From positions 1 through 6,591 of the forward strand of contig DBMZ01000053.1 in NCBI GenBank assembly GCA_002299005.1: DNA of 6,591 bases, in the 5' to 3' direction. Below, in pieces: positions 1 through 5,174 of the stretch. Under the pieces are notes generated by a model. The model made no database searches, was not told where the DNA came from, and saw only the letters and a list, made by a program, of their open reading frames with translations. A program made the position numbers and the translations under genes. Numbering within the stretch: the first letter of the stretch is position 1; every line of letters starts with the position of its first letter. This stretch comes from Alphaproteobacteria bacterium UBA685 (GTDB lineage: Bacteria; Pseudomonadota; Alphaproteobacteria; Puniceispirillales; Puniceispirillaceae).

Positions 1-821
1 GCCAAAAACTCACCTTTTGCCCAGTCACCCATGATTTGGAAACCAGCTTCGCCATTCATAACCATAGCTGTAGCAAGGTTCCAATCACGACCTGAGAAAT
101 CAGAATCGACATAGCCGCGCATTTTGCGCATTTGATCAAATACAGCCACCATAGTGCTTGATTTTAGCGTGGCCATATCCAATTCGACAAACGCCTTTTG
201 GAAGAATTCCGGGCCACCAATACCAAGCGCGACAGCTTCGAAGACCGTGGCATCTTGCCATGCTTGGCCACCATGGGCCAGAGGCGTAATGCCAGCCGCC
301 GCTAGCTTATCTGCGGCTGCGTTAAATTCGTCCCACGTGGCAGGCATCGCAAGACCGTTTTTAGCTAGGACATCGGCATTTGCCCAAATCCAGTCAATTC
401 TGTGAACGTTCACAGGCGCGGCACACCATGAGCCTTCGCATTTCATATGCCCAGCAATATTCGCAGGCAATACATCTTCCCAACCATTTGCCTCAGCAAC
501 AGCTGAGATATCGGCAAGCACGCCTTCTTCATACCATTCTTGAATTGACGGGCCTTTTAGCTGAACAGCTGTTGGCGCATTGCCAGATAGAACACGCGCG
601 CGCAGGGCGGTCATCGCGGCATCACCGCCACCACCAGCAACAGGCATATCTGTCCAGCTGCCGCCGCGTGAAGCGAATTCCTGTTGCAATACGGCAACTG
701 ATTTGGCTTCACCACCAGATGTCCACCAGTGCAATACCTCGGCTTGAGGCTCAGCATGAGCAGAGCCGGCGGCCATTAACGTTAAAGCAGCAGATGCTGC
801 AACCATCATAAAGTGTTTCAT
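1..821 (-). CDS. Carbohydrate ABC transporter substrate-binding protein, GtsA-like (3' end outside window)
   Basis: Periplasmic sugar-binding protein that would deliver a monosaccharide to an ABC importer. The minus frame is open from the ATG at 821-819 to the window edge, giving 273 residues of a family usually about 410-430 long; the C-terminal part is missing. Residues 1-23 form a signal peptide ending AHA before Glu24. The mature start carries HWWTSGGE (31-38), followed by a Gly-rich GGGGDAAMTALRAR stretch, QLKGPSIQEW, APVNVHRIDWIW and GDWAKGEF. These match, as recalled, the glucose/mannose-binding proteins of Pseudomonas GtsA type, in which the tandem tryptophans contact the sugar. A strong GGGAGG ribosome site lies 7 bases before the start. 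Cys128 and Cys133 are an unusual pair. The permease and ATPase genes are expected further left, outside the window. The family is confident; glucose as substrate is inference. Confidence 0.93.
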   Translation of the reverse strand, partial: MKHFMMVAASAALTLMAAGSAHAEPQAEVLHWWTSGGEAKSVAVLQQEFASRGGSWTDMPVAGGGGDAAMTALRARVLSGNAPTAVQLKGPSIQEWYEEGVLADISAVAEANGWEDVLPANIAGHMKCEGSWCAAPVNVHRIDWIWANADVLAKNGLAMPATWDEFNAAADKLAAAGITPLAHGGQAWQDATVFEAVALGIGGPEFFQKAFVELDMATLKSSTMVAVFDQMRKMRGYVDSDFSGRDWNLATAMVMNGEAGFQIMGDWAKGEFL

Positions 822-828
822 TTGAATT

Positions 829-834
829 CCTCCC
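829..834 (-). promoter_or_regulatory. Ribosome binding site of the sugar-binding protein gene
   Basis: Read on the minus strand this is GGGAGG, 7 bases before the ATG at 821. It is a near-perfect Shine-Dalgarno and fixes that start, consistent with high expression of a periplasmic binding protein. Confidence 0.85.
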
Positions 835-857
835 TAAATGAATCAAATCGGGTTAAT

Positions 858-886
858 TTTTCAGTAGCGAGTCTCAGAAGCGTCAA
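858..886 (-). promoter_or_regulatory. Weak candidate promoter for the sugar-binding protein gene
   Basis: On the minus strand TTGACG (881-886) could be a -35 box. Seventeen bases later comes TGAAAA (858-863), a poor -10 box. The spacing is ideal and the -35 matches five of six consensus bases, but the -10 is weak, as expected for a gene needing an activator. Transcription would begin near 850. This is only a consensus match by eye. Confidence 0.3.
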
Positions 887-1020
887 CAATATACAAAAGG
901 CCATTTGCGCACGCCGCCCTGTAATTAATGCACGCGGCTATTACCATTTGTTACTTTTCATCTAGGCCTTTTCCACGAAGTGATATATCCGGATTATAGG
1001 AAGAGTTTCTAAAGACGCCT

Positions 1021-1052
1021 TCATAATCATTAGGTCATAATTAAATCATCAT
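1021..1052 (+). promoter_or_regulatory. Candidate operator with direct repeats upstream of the response regulator
   Basis: TCATAAT at 1021-1027 and 1035-1041, and the variant TCATCAT at 1046-1052, lie about 80-110 bp before the regulator gene. OmpR-family regulators usually bind tandem direct repeats, with half-sites about 10-11 bp apart. The second and third copies are 11 bp apart; the first and second are 14 apart. The region is AT-rich, so chance is possible. Binding by the adjacent regulator is inference. Confidence 0.3.
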
Positions 1053-1092
1053 GACCGCATCACCTGCAAAAATGGTTCCCTGAATAGGCGAA

Positions 1093-1131
1093 ATGACTAA
1101 AAAAAGGCCAAAAAATAGGATGGCACAATAA
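1093..1131 (+). CDS. Possible 12-residue leader peptide upstream of the response regulator
   Basis: An ATG at 1093 opens a 12-codon frame encoding MTKKRPKNRMAQ, ending in TAA at 1129-1131, one base before the regulator ATG at 1133. An AGGCG sequence 4 bases upstream could serve as ribosome site. The peptide is very basic and resembles nothing I recognise. Its stop sits so close to the next start that ribosomes could reinitiate, which would help because the regulator's own TAGGA is 12 bases away. A frame this short can easily arise by chance. Confidence 0.2.
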   Translation: MTKKRPKNRMAQ

Positions 1132-1132
1132 A

Positions 1133-1870
1133 ATGGCAGTCCCAAAATTACTTATCGTCGATGATGATAGTGAAATGCGCGAGATGATGGCCGCGTTTTT
1201 GCGACGTAGCGGTTTCATGGCCTATATCGCCGCCACGGGGGATGAAATCAAAGAGCTGTTGGCGCAAAACCGCATTGATTTGATTTTGCTTGATGTGATG
1301 CTGGAATATGAAAGCGGTCTAGAGATTTGTAAAAATATAAGGGCTGAACAAGATGTGCCTATTATATTGGTCTCTGCCCTCTCAGCCGACCATCAGCGCA
1401 TGTCTGGCTACGTGGTGGGGGCAGATGATTATATCGCAAAGCCTTTTAACCCTGAATTGCTACTTGCCAGAGTAAAGGCTGTGTTAAGGCGTGTACAACG
1501 CACCCCTTCTTTAACCTATCGCCGCAATATTGCCTCTTATGAATTTGAAGGCTGGCATTATGATGGCAAAACTGATGAGGTGTTTAACCCAAAAGGCGTG
1601 CAAGTCTATCTTTCGCAAAGAGAAACCAAGCTTTTGAAGGTGCTGCTAGCAAATCCTCATATCGCGCTTACAAGAGATGAAATTATAGATGCGATGGACA
1701 AAGAGCGTTCGCGCACAGACCAACAGGCGCCCATTGGTAAGGCTTTGGATGTGCTAGTTGGCAGGCTTCGCAATAAGATTGAAGATAACCCGAAAAGCCC
1801 GCAAATGTTAAAAACAGAGCGAAGTATTGGGTATGTTTTTGCGGTAAATGTGAAACAACAAGACAGGTAG
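1133..1870 (+). CDS. Two-component response regulator, OmpR family (receiver plus winged helix)
   Basis: Cytoplasmic transcription factor controlled by phosphorylation. The receiver domain (about 4-121) has the acidic triplet Asp10-12, phosphoacceptor Asp54, Ser81 in the Thr/Ser position and Lys103-Pro104. The winged-helix DNA-binding domain (about 134-240) shows LSQRETKLLKVLL, a recognition-helix segment KALDVLVGRLRNKIE and the terminal wing ERSIGYVF. The length of 245 is normal. The residue usually found as Pro after the Asp54 loop is Glu (DVMLEYESG). No alternative start lies upstream, since a stop occurs at 1094 in frame; the best ribosome site, TAGGA, is 12 bases away, so translation may be modest or coupled. 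It forms an operon with the kinase, 4 bp downstream. The divergent sugar-binding gene is a likely target, by analogy with Pseudomonas GltR. Confidence 0.95.
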   Translation: MAVPKLLIVDDDSEMREMMAAFLRRSGFMAYIAATGDEIKELLAQNRIDLILLDVMLEYESGLEICKNIRAEQDVPIILVSALSADHQRMSGYVVGADDYIAKPFNPELLLARVKAVLRRVQRTPSLTYRRNIASYEFEGWHYDGKTDEVFNPKGVQVYLSQRETKLLKVLLANPHIALTRDEIIDAMDKERSRTDQQAPIGKALDVLVGRLRNKIEDNPKSPQMLKTERSIGYVFAVNVKQQDR

Positions 1871-1874
1871 CTGG

Positions 1875-3332
1875 ATGTCTTTAAGCCTTCGTACATATGC
1901 GACTATTTGGATTTTAGGTGCGGCCTTATCTGGCGGTCTATCGGTGTTTACGTGGATGCAGTCAAATGCCCAATGGCATGCCCATCTAGACAGAGCCTAT
2001 AATGCAGGCATTGCGATTCATGATTATATGAAAGGTCATGACGTCTTACCAGATACATTTAAGACAAGCACGCTCCCCGGTAATTTAAGTCGCATGGCAG
2101 ATGCAAATCTATGGCGCAAATTGCCGGAGATATCATCATCTGACTACATTTCCCGATTTGTGTTTGATGACACGACCAAGACTGACGCTCTTTATGAGAC
2201 ATGGCGGCTTGCGATTGTATCAGACGCGCTTTCTTATGGCAAAGAGACTGTGGCGCTTAATGAGGCGGTGCCAAATGCGCAAAAATTAGGCCAGCTTGTG
2301 CGGCTAATGGCTAATTACTGCTCTGTTAATAGCCTTTATATCAAATATGCCAATAATCTGTGGGTGCGCTTTGACGGTGAGGGGGTATGGGGTTGTGCGG
2401 GTCAACCCATTGATTGGCGGTTAGGCGCCATCGCCCTGATGATCGCCTCTATCCTCAGCCTTTTTGCCTTTAGCGCACATATCACGGGCCATTTTAGCGC
2501 CTTTACGCATATACTCTCTCAACGTCATCATAGCCGAGGCGTCTCGCCCTATAAAAAGACCGGACCTACAGAGGTGGCATTACTGGCAGACGCGCTAAAC
2601 TCCCATATTGAACAAGAGCGCGCATCTCTAGAAAAAAGAGCTATGTTTTTGTCAGGTGTCAGTCATGATTTAGGCACCCCTGCGACAAGGTTGTTATTGC
2701 GGTCTGAATTTATCACAGACCCAAATTTGCGGCATAAGATTGAAGCGGATATCAGCCAGATGACTGATATGATTGAATCAGTGCTTGCCTATACACAAAC
2801 AGAGATGAATGTAGAGGAAGCGCGCCGCCTGTCTCTATCATCGCTCGTTCAGGCGATTGTCGATGATTATATCGATATTGATAAGCCTGTGCAGTTGTTA
2901 TCGCCAGATAGCGCACAACAGAGAGTGCATGATATTTTCTTTCATAAAAAGACCACGGCCTCTCAAGAAACAAGAGGGGATGATGAGAAATTTGTCCCGA
3001 TGGTTATCTATGGCCAGCCGCTTTCTTTGCAACGTGCTATCACGAATTTGATTGATAATGCGCTGAAATATGGTCGTCGCGCCTCTGTCAGTTTGCGCGC
3101 AAATGAGAGGTTTGCGCATATTATTATTGATGATGATGGACTGGATTTATCAGCCGAAAGACTGGCGGAATTAACGCAACCTTTCAAGCGTGGCCAAAAC
3201 GCCTCTAACACCAAAGGCAAGGGTATAGGTCTTGCCATAACAGCCACGATTGCCGAACAGCATGGCGGTGATTTAACCTTTGAGCAAACATCAGGTGGCC
3301 TGCGAGCGATATTAACCATAGCGCGTGCCTAA
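1875..3332 (+). CDS. Membrane sensor histidine kinase, EnvZ-like, partner of the upstream regulator
   Basis: Inner-membrane sensor that would phosphorylate the regulator encoded 4 bp upstream. Membrane segments at about 8-28 and 182-203 flank a roughly 150-residue periplasmic sensor domain that I do not recognise and that contains Cys149 and Cys174. A HAMP-like linker follows (about 203-252, ending ALLADALNSHIEQE). The dimerisation domain has phosphoacceptor His264 in SHDLGTPATRL. The ATPase domain has the N-box NLIDNALKYG (391-400), an F-box at QPFKRG (435-440) and the G2 box GKGIGLAI (448-455). The H-box has Gly where Arg is usual (SHDLRTP), and the G1 box reads DDDGLDLS rather than the usual DDGPGI. 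Residues about 343-375 look like an extra loop before the strand leading to the N-box. The ribosome site AGG overlaps the regulator stop. The signal sensed is unknown; sugar sensing is inferred from context only. Confidence 0.94.
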   Translation: MSLSLRTYATIWILGAALSGGLSVFTWMQSNAQWHAHLDRAYNAGIAIHDYMKGHDVLPDTFKTSTLPGNLSRMADANLWRKLPEISSSDYISRFVFDDTTKTDALYETWRLAIVSDALSYGKETVALNEAVPNAQKLGQLVRLMANYCSVNSLYIKYANNLWVRFDGEGVWGCAGQPIDWRLGAIALMIASILSLFAFSAHITGHFSAFTHILSQRHHSRGVSPYKKTGPTEVALLADALNSHIEQERASLEKRAMFLSGVSHDLGTPATRLLLRSEFITDPNLRHKIEADISQMTDMIESVLAYTQTEMNVEEARRLSLSSLVQAIVDDYIDIDKPVQLLSPDSAQQRVHDIFFHKKTTASQETRGDDEKFVPMVIYGQPLSLQRAITNLIDNALKYGRRASVSLRANERFAHIIIDDDGLDLSAERLAELTQPFKRGQNASNTKGKGIGLAITATIAEQHGGDLTFEQTSGGLRAILTIARA

Positions 3333-3352
3333 AGGGTCAAAAGAGACAATAT

Positions 3353-3381
3353 TTGATTAAACTCTAAATTAGTAATATAAA
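3353..3381 (+). promoter_or_regulatory. Promoter for the secreted repeat-protein gene
   Basis: TTGATT (3353-3358) and TATAAA (3376-3381) are separated by 17 bases and match the sigma-70 -35 and -10 consensus at four and five of six positions. The start point would fall near 3388, leaving a leader of about 33 bases. It lies just beyond the kinase stop, so the downstream gene probably has transcription independent of the two-component operon. Confidence 0.5.
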
Positions 3382-3409
3382 GATTCAGCATTGTTCGATT
3401 TGTTTTTTA

Positions 3410-3414
3410 GGAGT
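3410..3414 (+). promoter_or_regulatory. Ribosome binding site deciding the start of the secreted repeat protein
   Basis: GGAG at 3410-3413 within TTAGGAGTG lies 7 bases before the ATG at 3421. A longer in-frame start (TTG at 3391) has no such site and would put extra residues ahead of a clear signal peptide, so 3421 is preferred. Confidence 0.85.
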
Positions 3415-3420
3415 GTAAAA

Positions 3421-4140
3421 ATGAAACATATTCTTGTGGCAGGTGTTGCGGTCCTATTTATGGCATCTACTGCCAATGCTTTGACATTGAAGTCAGGGCA
3501 AGTTCTAGGCGCTGATGGCGGTGTTTACGATGGTGCAAGTCCTGAAAAACAGCAGGCCTTGATTGCACAGGCACAAAATGGCGGTGAAATTGCGGGCGTA
3601 ACAGGCGCAAGCGTATTTGTGGTTGTTGGTGAGACCATCACTTATGTTCCTGTGAATGATATCAAAAATAAGAGAAGCGAAACTGTGCGCCAAATTGTGG
3701 GCGATGAGGTTATTCAAAACGTCACGGGTGTTGAAAACCTAACATTTAAAGATGTAGAAAATGCACAAATGTTGGCAGAGCAAACAGGTGTTGATGTTGA
3801 AGACCTCGTGTCAGGTGACGCCCTTGAGGGTCTTGACCCAGAAGTGATTGCGGAAATCGCAAAAGTGTCAGACGAATCTGGTATTGATTTTGACAATTTG
3901 ATAGCGGTTAATTCCATTATTTCAGAATTGCCAGAAGACCAATTCAATCAAATCACCGAAGAGCTAGGTGCTTTGATCGAAGAAGGTTTTGCGGATGAGA
4001 TTAATGAGACGCTAAACGAGCTATCAGAGATAACAGGTGGTTTGGAAAATCTGTTCAAATATGGGTCTCTAGAAGAGTGCCAAGCAGGTGGCGGCCAGAA
4101 TTGTGAGGCGACAGCCGCAGCAATTGAAGGTTCATCATAA
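3421..4140 (+). CDS. Secreted acidic protein of unknown function with an internal 31-residue duplication
   Basis: I do not recognise a characterised family. Residues 1-20 are a signal peptide ending ANA, so the protein is likely periplasmic or exported. The mature part opens with a Gly/Val-rich, probably beta-stranded region (about 21-80, LKSGQVLGADGGVYDGAS then SVFVVVGETITYVPVND). A helical, very acidic region follows. Within it GVDVEDL (123-129) and GIDFDNL (154-160) mark two copies of a roughly 31-residue unit. Two cysteines, 220 and 228, sit in a Gly-rich loop near the C-terminus and could form a disulfide. The start at 3421 follows from the ribosome site and signal peptide; the protein has 239 residues. 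It follows the kinase gene by 88 bp on the same strand, has its own promoter-like sequence, and ends at a strong terminator. Whether it relates to the sensor pair is unknown. Confidence 0.85.
   Translation: MKHILVAGVAVLFMASTANALTLKSGQVLGADGGVYDGASPEKQQALIAQAQNGGEIAGVTGASVFVVVGETITYVPVNDIKNKRSETVRQIVGDEVIQNVTGVENLTFKDVENAQMLAEQTGVDVEDLVSGDALEGLDPEVIAEIAKVSDESGIDFDNLIAVNSIISELPEDQFNQITEELGALIEEGFADEINETLNELSEITGGLENLFKYGSLEECQAGGGQNCEATAAAIEGSS
3763..3948 (+). repeat. Two diverged tandem copies of a 31-residue protein repeat
   Basis: Residues about 115-145 and 146-176 of the secreted protein align without gaps. The best columns are GVDVEDL against GIDFDNL, preceded by Glu/Asp-rich helices and followed by LDPE against LPED. 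The similarity is at protein level; the DNA copies have diverged, so this is an old duplication. Confidence 0.5.
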
Positions 4141-4160
4141 ACAAAATAAAGATTATAAAA

Positions 4161-4187
4161 GGGCTGCTTTTAAGCGGCCCTTTTTTT
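4161..4187. terminator. Bidirectional rho-independent terminator between convergent genes
   Basis: GGGCTGC and GCGGCCC pair over 7 bp (one G-U) around the loop TTTTAA at 4161-4180, followed by seven T at 4181-4187 on the plus strand. On the minus strand the same stem is followed by TTTTAT. It sits 21 bp after the secreted-protein stop and 11 bp beyond the lysE-type stop, so it can end both transcripts. The plus direction is stronger. Confidence 0.9.
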
Positions 4188-4197
4188 ATGACAGCCC

Positions 4198-4797
4198 TCA
4201 GATAGACACAATAACAGGCAGCAGGCTAATGACCAAAAGGGCGGCCATGCTGTAATTAAAGCGTCTTCTAGCCCTGTCATTTTTCAATAGATTGCCAATC
4301 ATTTGCCCGGCTATTGCCCAAGCAATGGTGCTACCTAGCGTGGTTGCGGCAAAGATAATCATGATAATGGTTAAATCAAACGTCGGCGTCGCAGAGGCGC
4401 CTGTATAGGCGGTGATGGTCGAGATAGTCACTGTCACACCTTTTGGGTTGACCCATTGAAAGGCAAAGGCGGCTGAAAAAGACAGAGGCTTGCTCGATTT
4501 TGCATCTTCAATAGGGCCTGCGCGTGCGATTTTCCAGCCCAAATACACCAAAAAGCCAATCGATAGCAGGCGCAGCACGCTATCTAATTCGGGCAGGGCG
4601 ATAAACAGCTGAGATAGGCCAAGGCCAGCTGAGAATATCAGCAGTAAAAAGCCAGCATTAATGCCAGCAATGTGCGGGATTGTGCCTTTGAAGCCATAAT
4701 TCACGCCAGAGGCTGCGAGCATTAAATTATTCGGGCCGGGTGTGAAGGCTGCCACTGTTGAAAAAAGTGCCAGTGAAATGATTGTTGCATTATCCAT
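4198..4797 (-). CDS. LysE/RhtB-family amino-acid exporter
   Basis: Inner-membrane protein that probably exports an amino acid or a similar small metabolite. Its 199 residues are typical of the family. It has about six hydrophobic segments (roughly 5-25, 42-63, 72-90, 108-130, 142-165, 180-198). The signature TPGPNN lies at 19-24 in the first segment, and QWVNPKG at 114-120 in the fourth. A basic loop, KNDRARRRF, precedes the last segment. AGGA 8 bases upstream supports the ATG at 4797. It is the last of four minus-strand genes, and two hairpins fill the 68 bp before it. It is convergent with the secreted-protein gene, with the terminator between them. The substrate cannot be read from sequence; homoserine, threonine and lysine exporters all belong here. 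Confidence 0.92.
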   Translation of the reverse strand: MDNATIISLALFSTVAAFTPGPNNLMLAASGVNYGFKGTIPHIAGINAGFLLLIFSAGLGLSQLFIALPELDSVLRLLSIGFLVYLGWKIARAGPIEDAKSSKPLSFSAAFAFQWVNPKGVTVTISTITAYTGASATPTFDLTIIMIIFAATTLGSTIAWAIAGQMIGNLLKNDRARRRFNYSMAALLVISLLPVIVSI

Positions 4798-4811
4798 GCG
4801 TGCGTTCCTAT

Positions 4812-4826
4812 GAGCGCTTGGCGCTC
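4812..4826 (-). promoter_or_regulatory. Hairpin directly upstream of the exporter ribosome site
   Basis: GAGCGC and GCGCTC form a perfect 6-bp stem with a 3-base loop. Read on the minus strand it ends one base before TAGGA, the ribosome site of the LysE-type gene. No T-run follows, so it is not an ordinary terminator. It could stabilise the RNA or limit ribosome access; this is inference. Confidence 0.45.
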
Positions 4827-4829
4827 GTC

Positions 4830-4848
4830 AACATCCCTTAGGGGTGTT
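4830..4848 (-). promoter_or_regulatory. Hairpin after the small secreted-protein gene
   Basis: On the minus strand AACACCCC and GGGATGTT pair over 8 bp (one G-U) around TAA. The hairpin begins 17 bp after the stop of the small gene. It lacks a T-run and is followed directly by the second hairpin. It may protect the 3' end of the small message or act as a weak terminator or attenuator before the exporter gene. Confidence 0.45.
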
Positions 4849-4865
4849 AGCGGTAAATGAGGGCG

Positions 4866-5120
4866 TTATTCGTCACTGGTGAGTGATTTAATGGTCTCAC
4901 CTGTCTCTTGAAGAAGACCCATGCCACCATTAAATAGCGCTTTGCCTGTTTCCTTGGTATCGCCAAGCAGATTGCCAGCAAAAGTCTTTGTATCATCAAG
5001 GAAATTCAATGCAGAAGAATTGTCAGGAACTAATTTTGCCCAAAAGCTCTTTGTTTCTTCTGCCTGTGCGGCAACAGGTATTGTGAGTGCGATAAGCGCG
5101 ATAGCTAGCCAATTTTTCAT
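4866..5120 (-). CDS. Small secreted protein with 11-residue repeats, function unknown
   Basis: An 84-residue protein. Residues 1-20 are a good signal peptide ending AQA before Glu21, so the mature chain is about 64 residues and probably periplasmic. The mature chain has no Cys and looks like one amphipathic helix. DDTKTFAGNLL (42-52) and GDTKETGKALF (53-63) are two 11-residue units in phase, with a looser third at QETGETIKSL. Such 11-mer helices are seen in LEA-like and lipid-surface proteins, but similarity at this length is weak. GGGGG lies 6 bases before the ATG at 5120 and supports the start. A gap of 54 bp separates it from the SPOR gene upstream, with no convincing promoter. I do not recognise the family. 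Confidence 0.75.
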   Translation of the reverse strand: MKNWLAIALIALTIPVAAQAEETKSFWAKLVPDNSSALNFLDDTKTFAGNLLGDTKETGKALFNGGMGLLQETGETIKSLTSDE

Positions 5121-5174
5121 AATAAACCCCCGTCTTTTTGATAGTCGTATCTCAAGATGTTCATTATTTCAAAC

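Larger units (their letters stand above)
822..1132. other. Divergent intergenic region between the sugar-binding gene and the two-component genes
   Basis: These 311 bp hold no convincing protein gene apart from a possible 12-codon leader at 1093-1131. Visible signals are the ribosome site and weak promoter of the left gene, a perfect 8-bp palindrome ATCCGGAT (987-994), and TCATAAT repeated at 1021 and 1035 with a variant TCATCAT at 1046. AAAAGGCC occurs at 895 and 1102, with its complement at 965. No clean sigma-70 promoter was found for the regulator gene. The region is where a regulator acting on both sides would bind. Confidence 0.7.

Noticed and set aside
154..811. Two open plus-strand frames (154-405 and 380-811)
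   Set aside because: They are shadows of the minus-strand sugar-binding gene, which is open throughout with a signal peptide, ribosome site and clear family motifs.
948..998. Possible sigma-70 promoter for the regulator gene
   Set aside because: TATA-like hexamers at 984 and 994 have no acceptable -35 partner at normal spacing.
895..1109. AAAAGGCC repeated (895-902, 1102-1109) with its complement at 965-972
   Set aside because: Short, widely spaced copies in AT-rich intergenic DNA; chance is likely and no known site matches.
3391..3420. Longer start (TTG) for the secreted repeat protein
   Set aside because: It would place ten extra residues before a complete signal peptide and ignores the GGAG site 7 bases before the ATG at 3421.
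3865..3905. EF-hand-like calcium site around DESGIDFDNL
   Set aside because: It resembles part of an EF-hand loop, but the spacing of acidic residues is too short and no second hand is seen.
4812..4848. Tandem hairpins as a rho-independent terminator
   Set aside because: Neither stem is followed by a run of T on the minus strand, so they were listed as leader structures instead.
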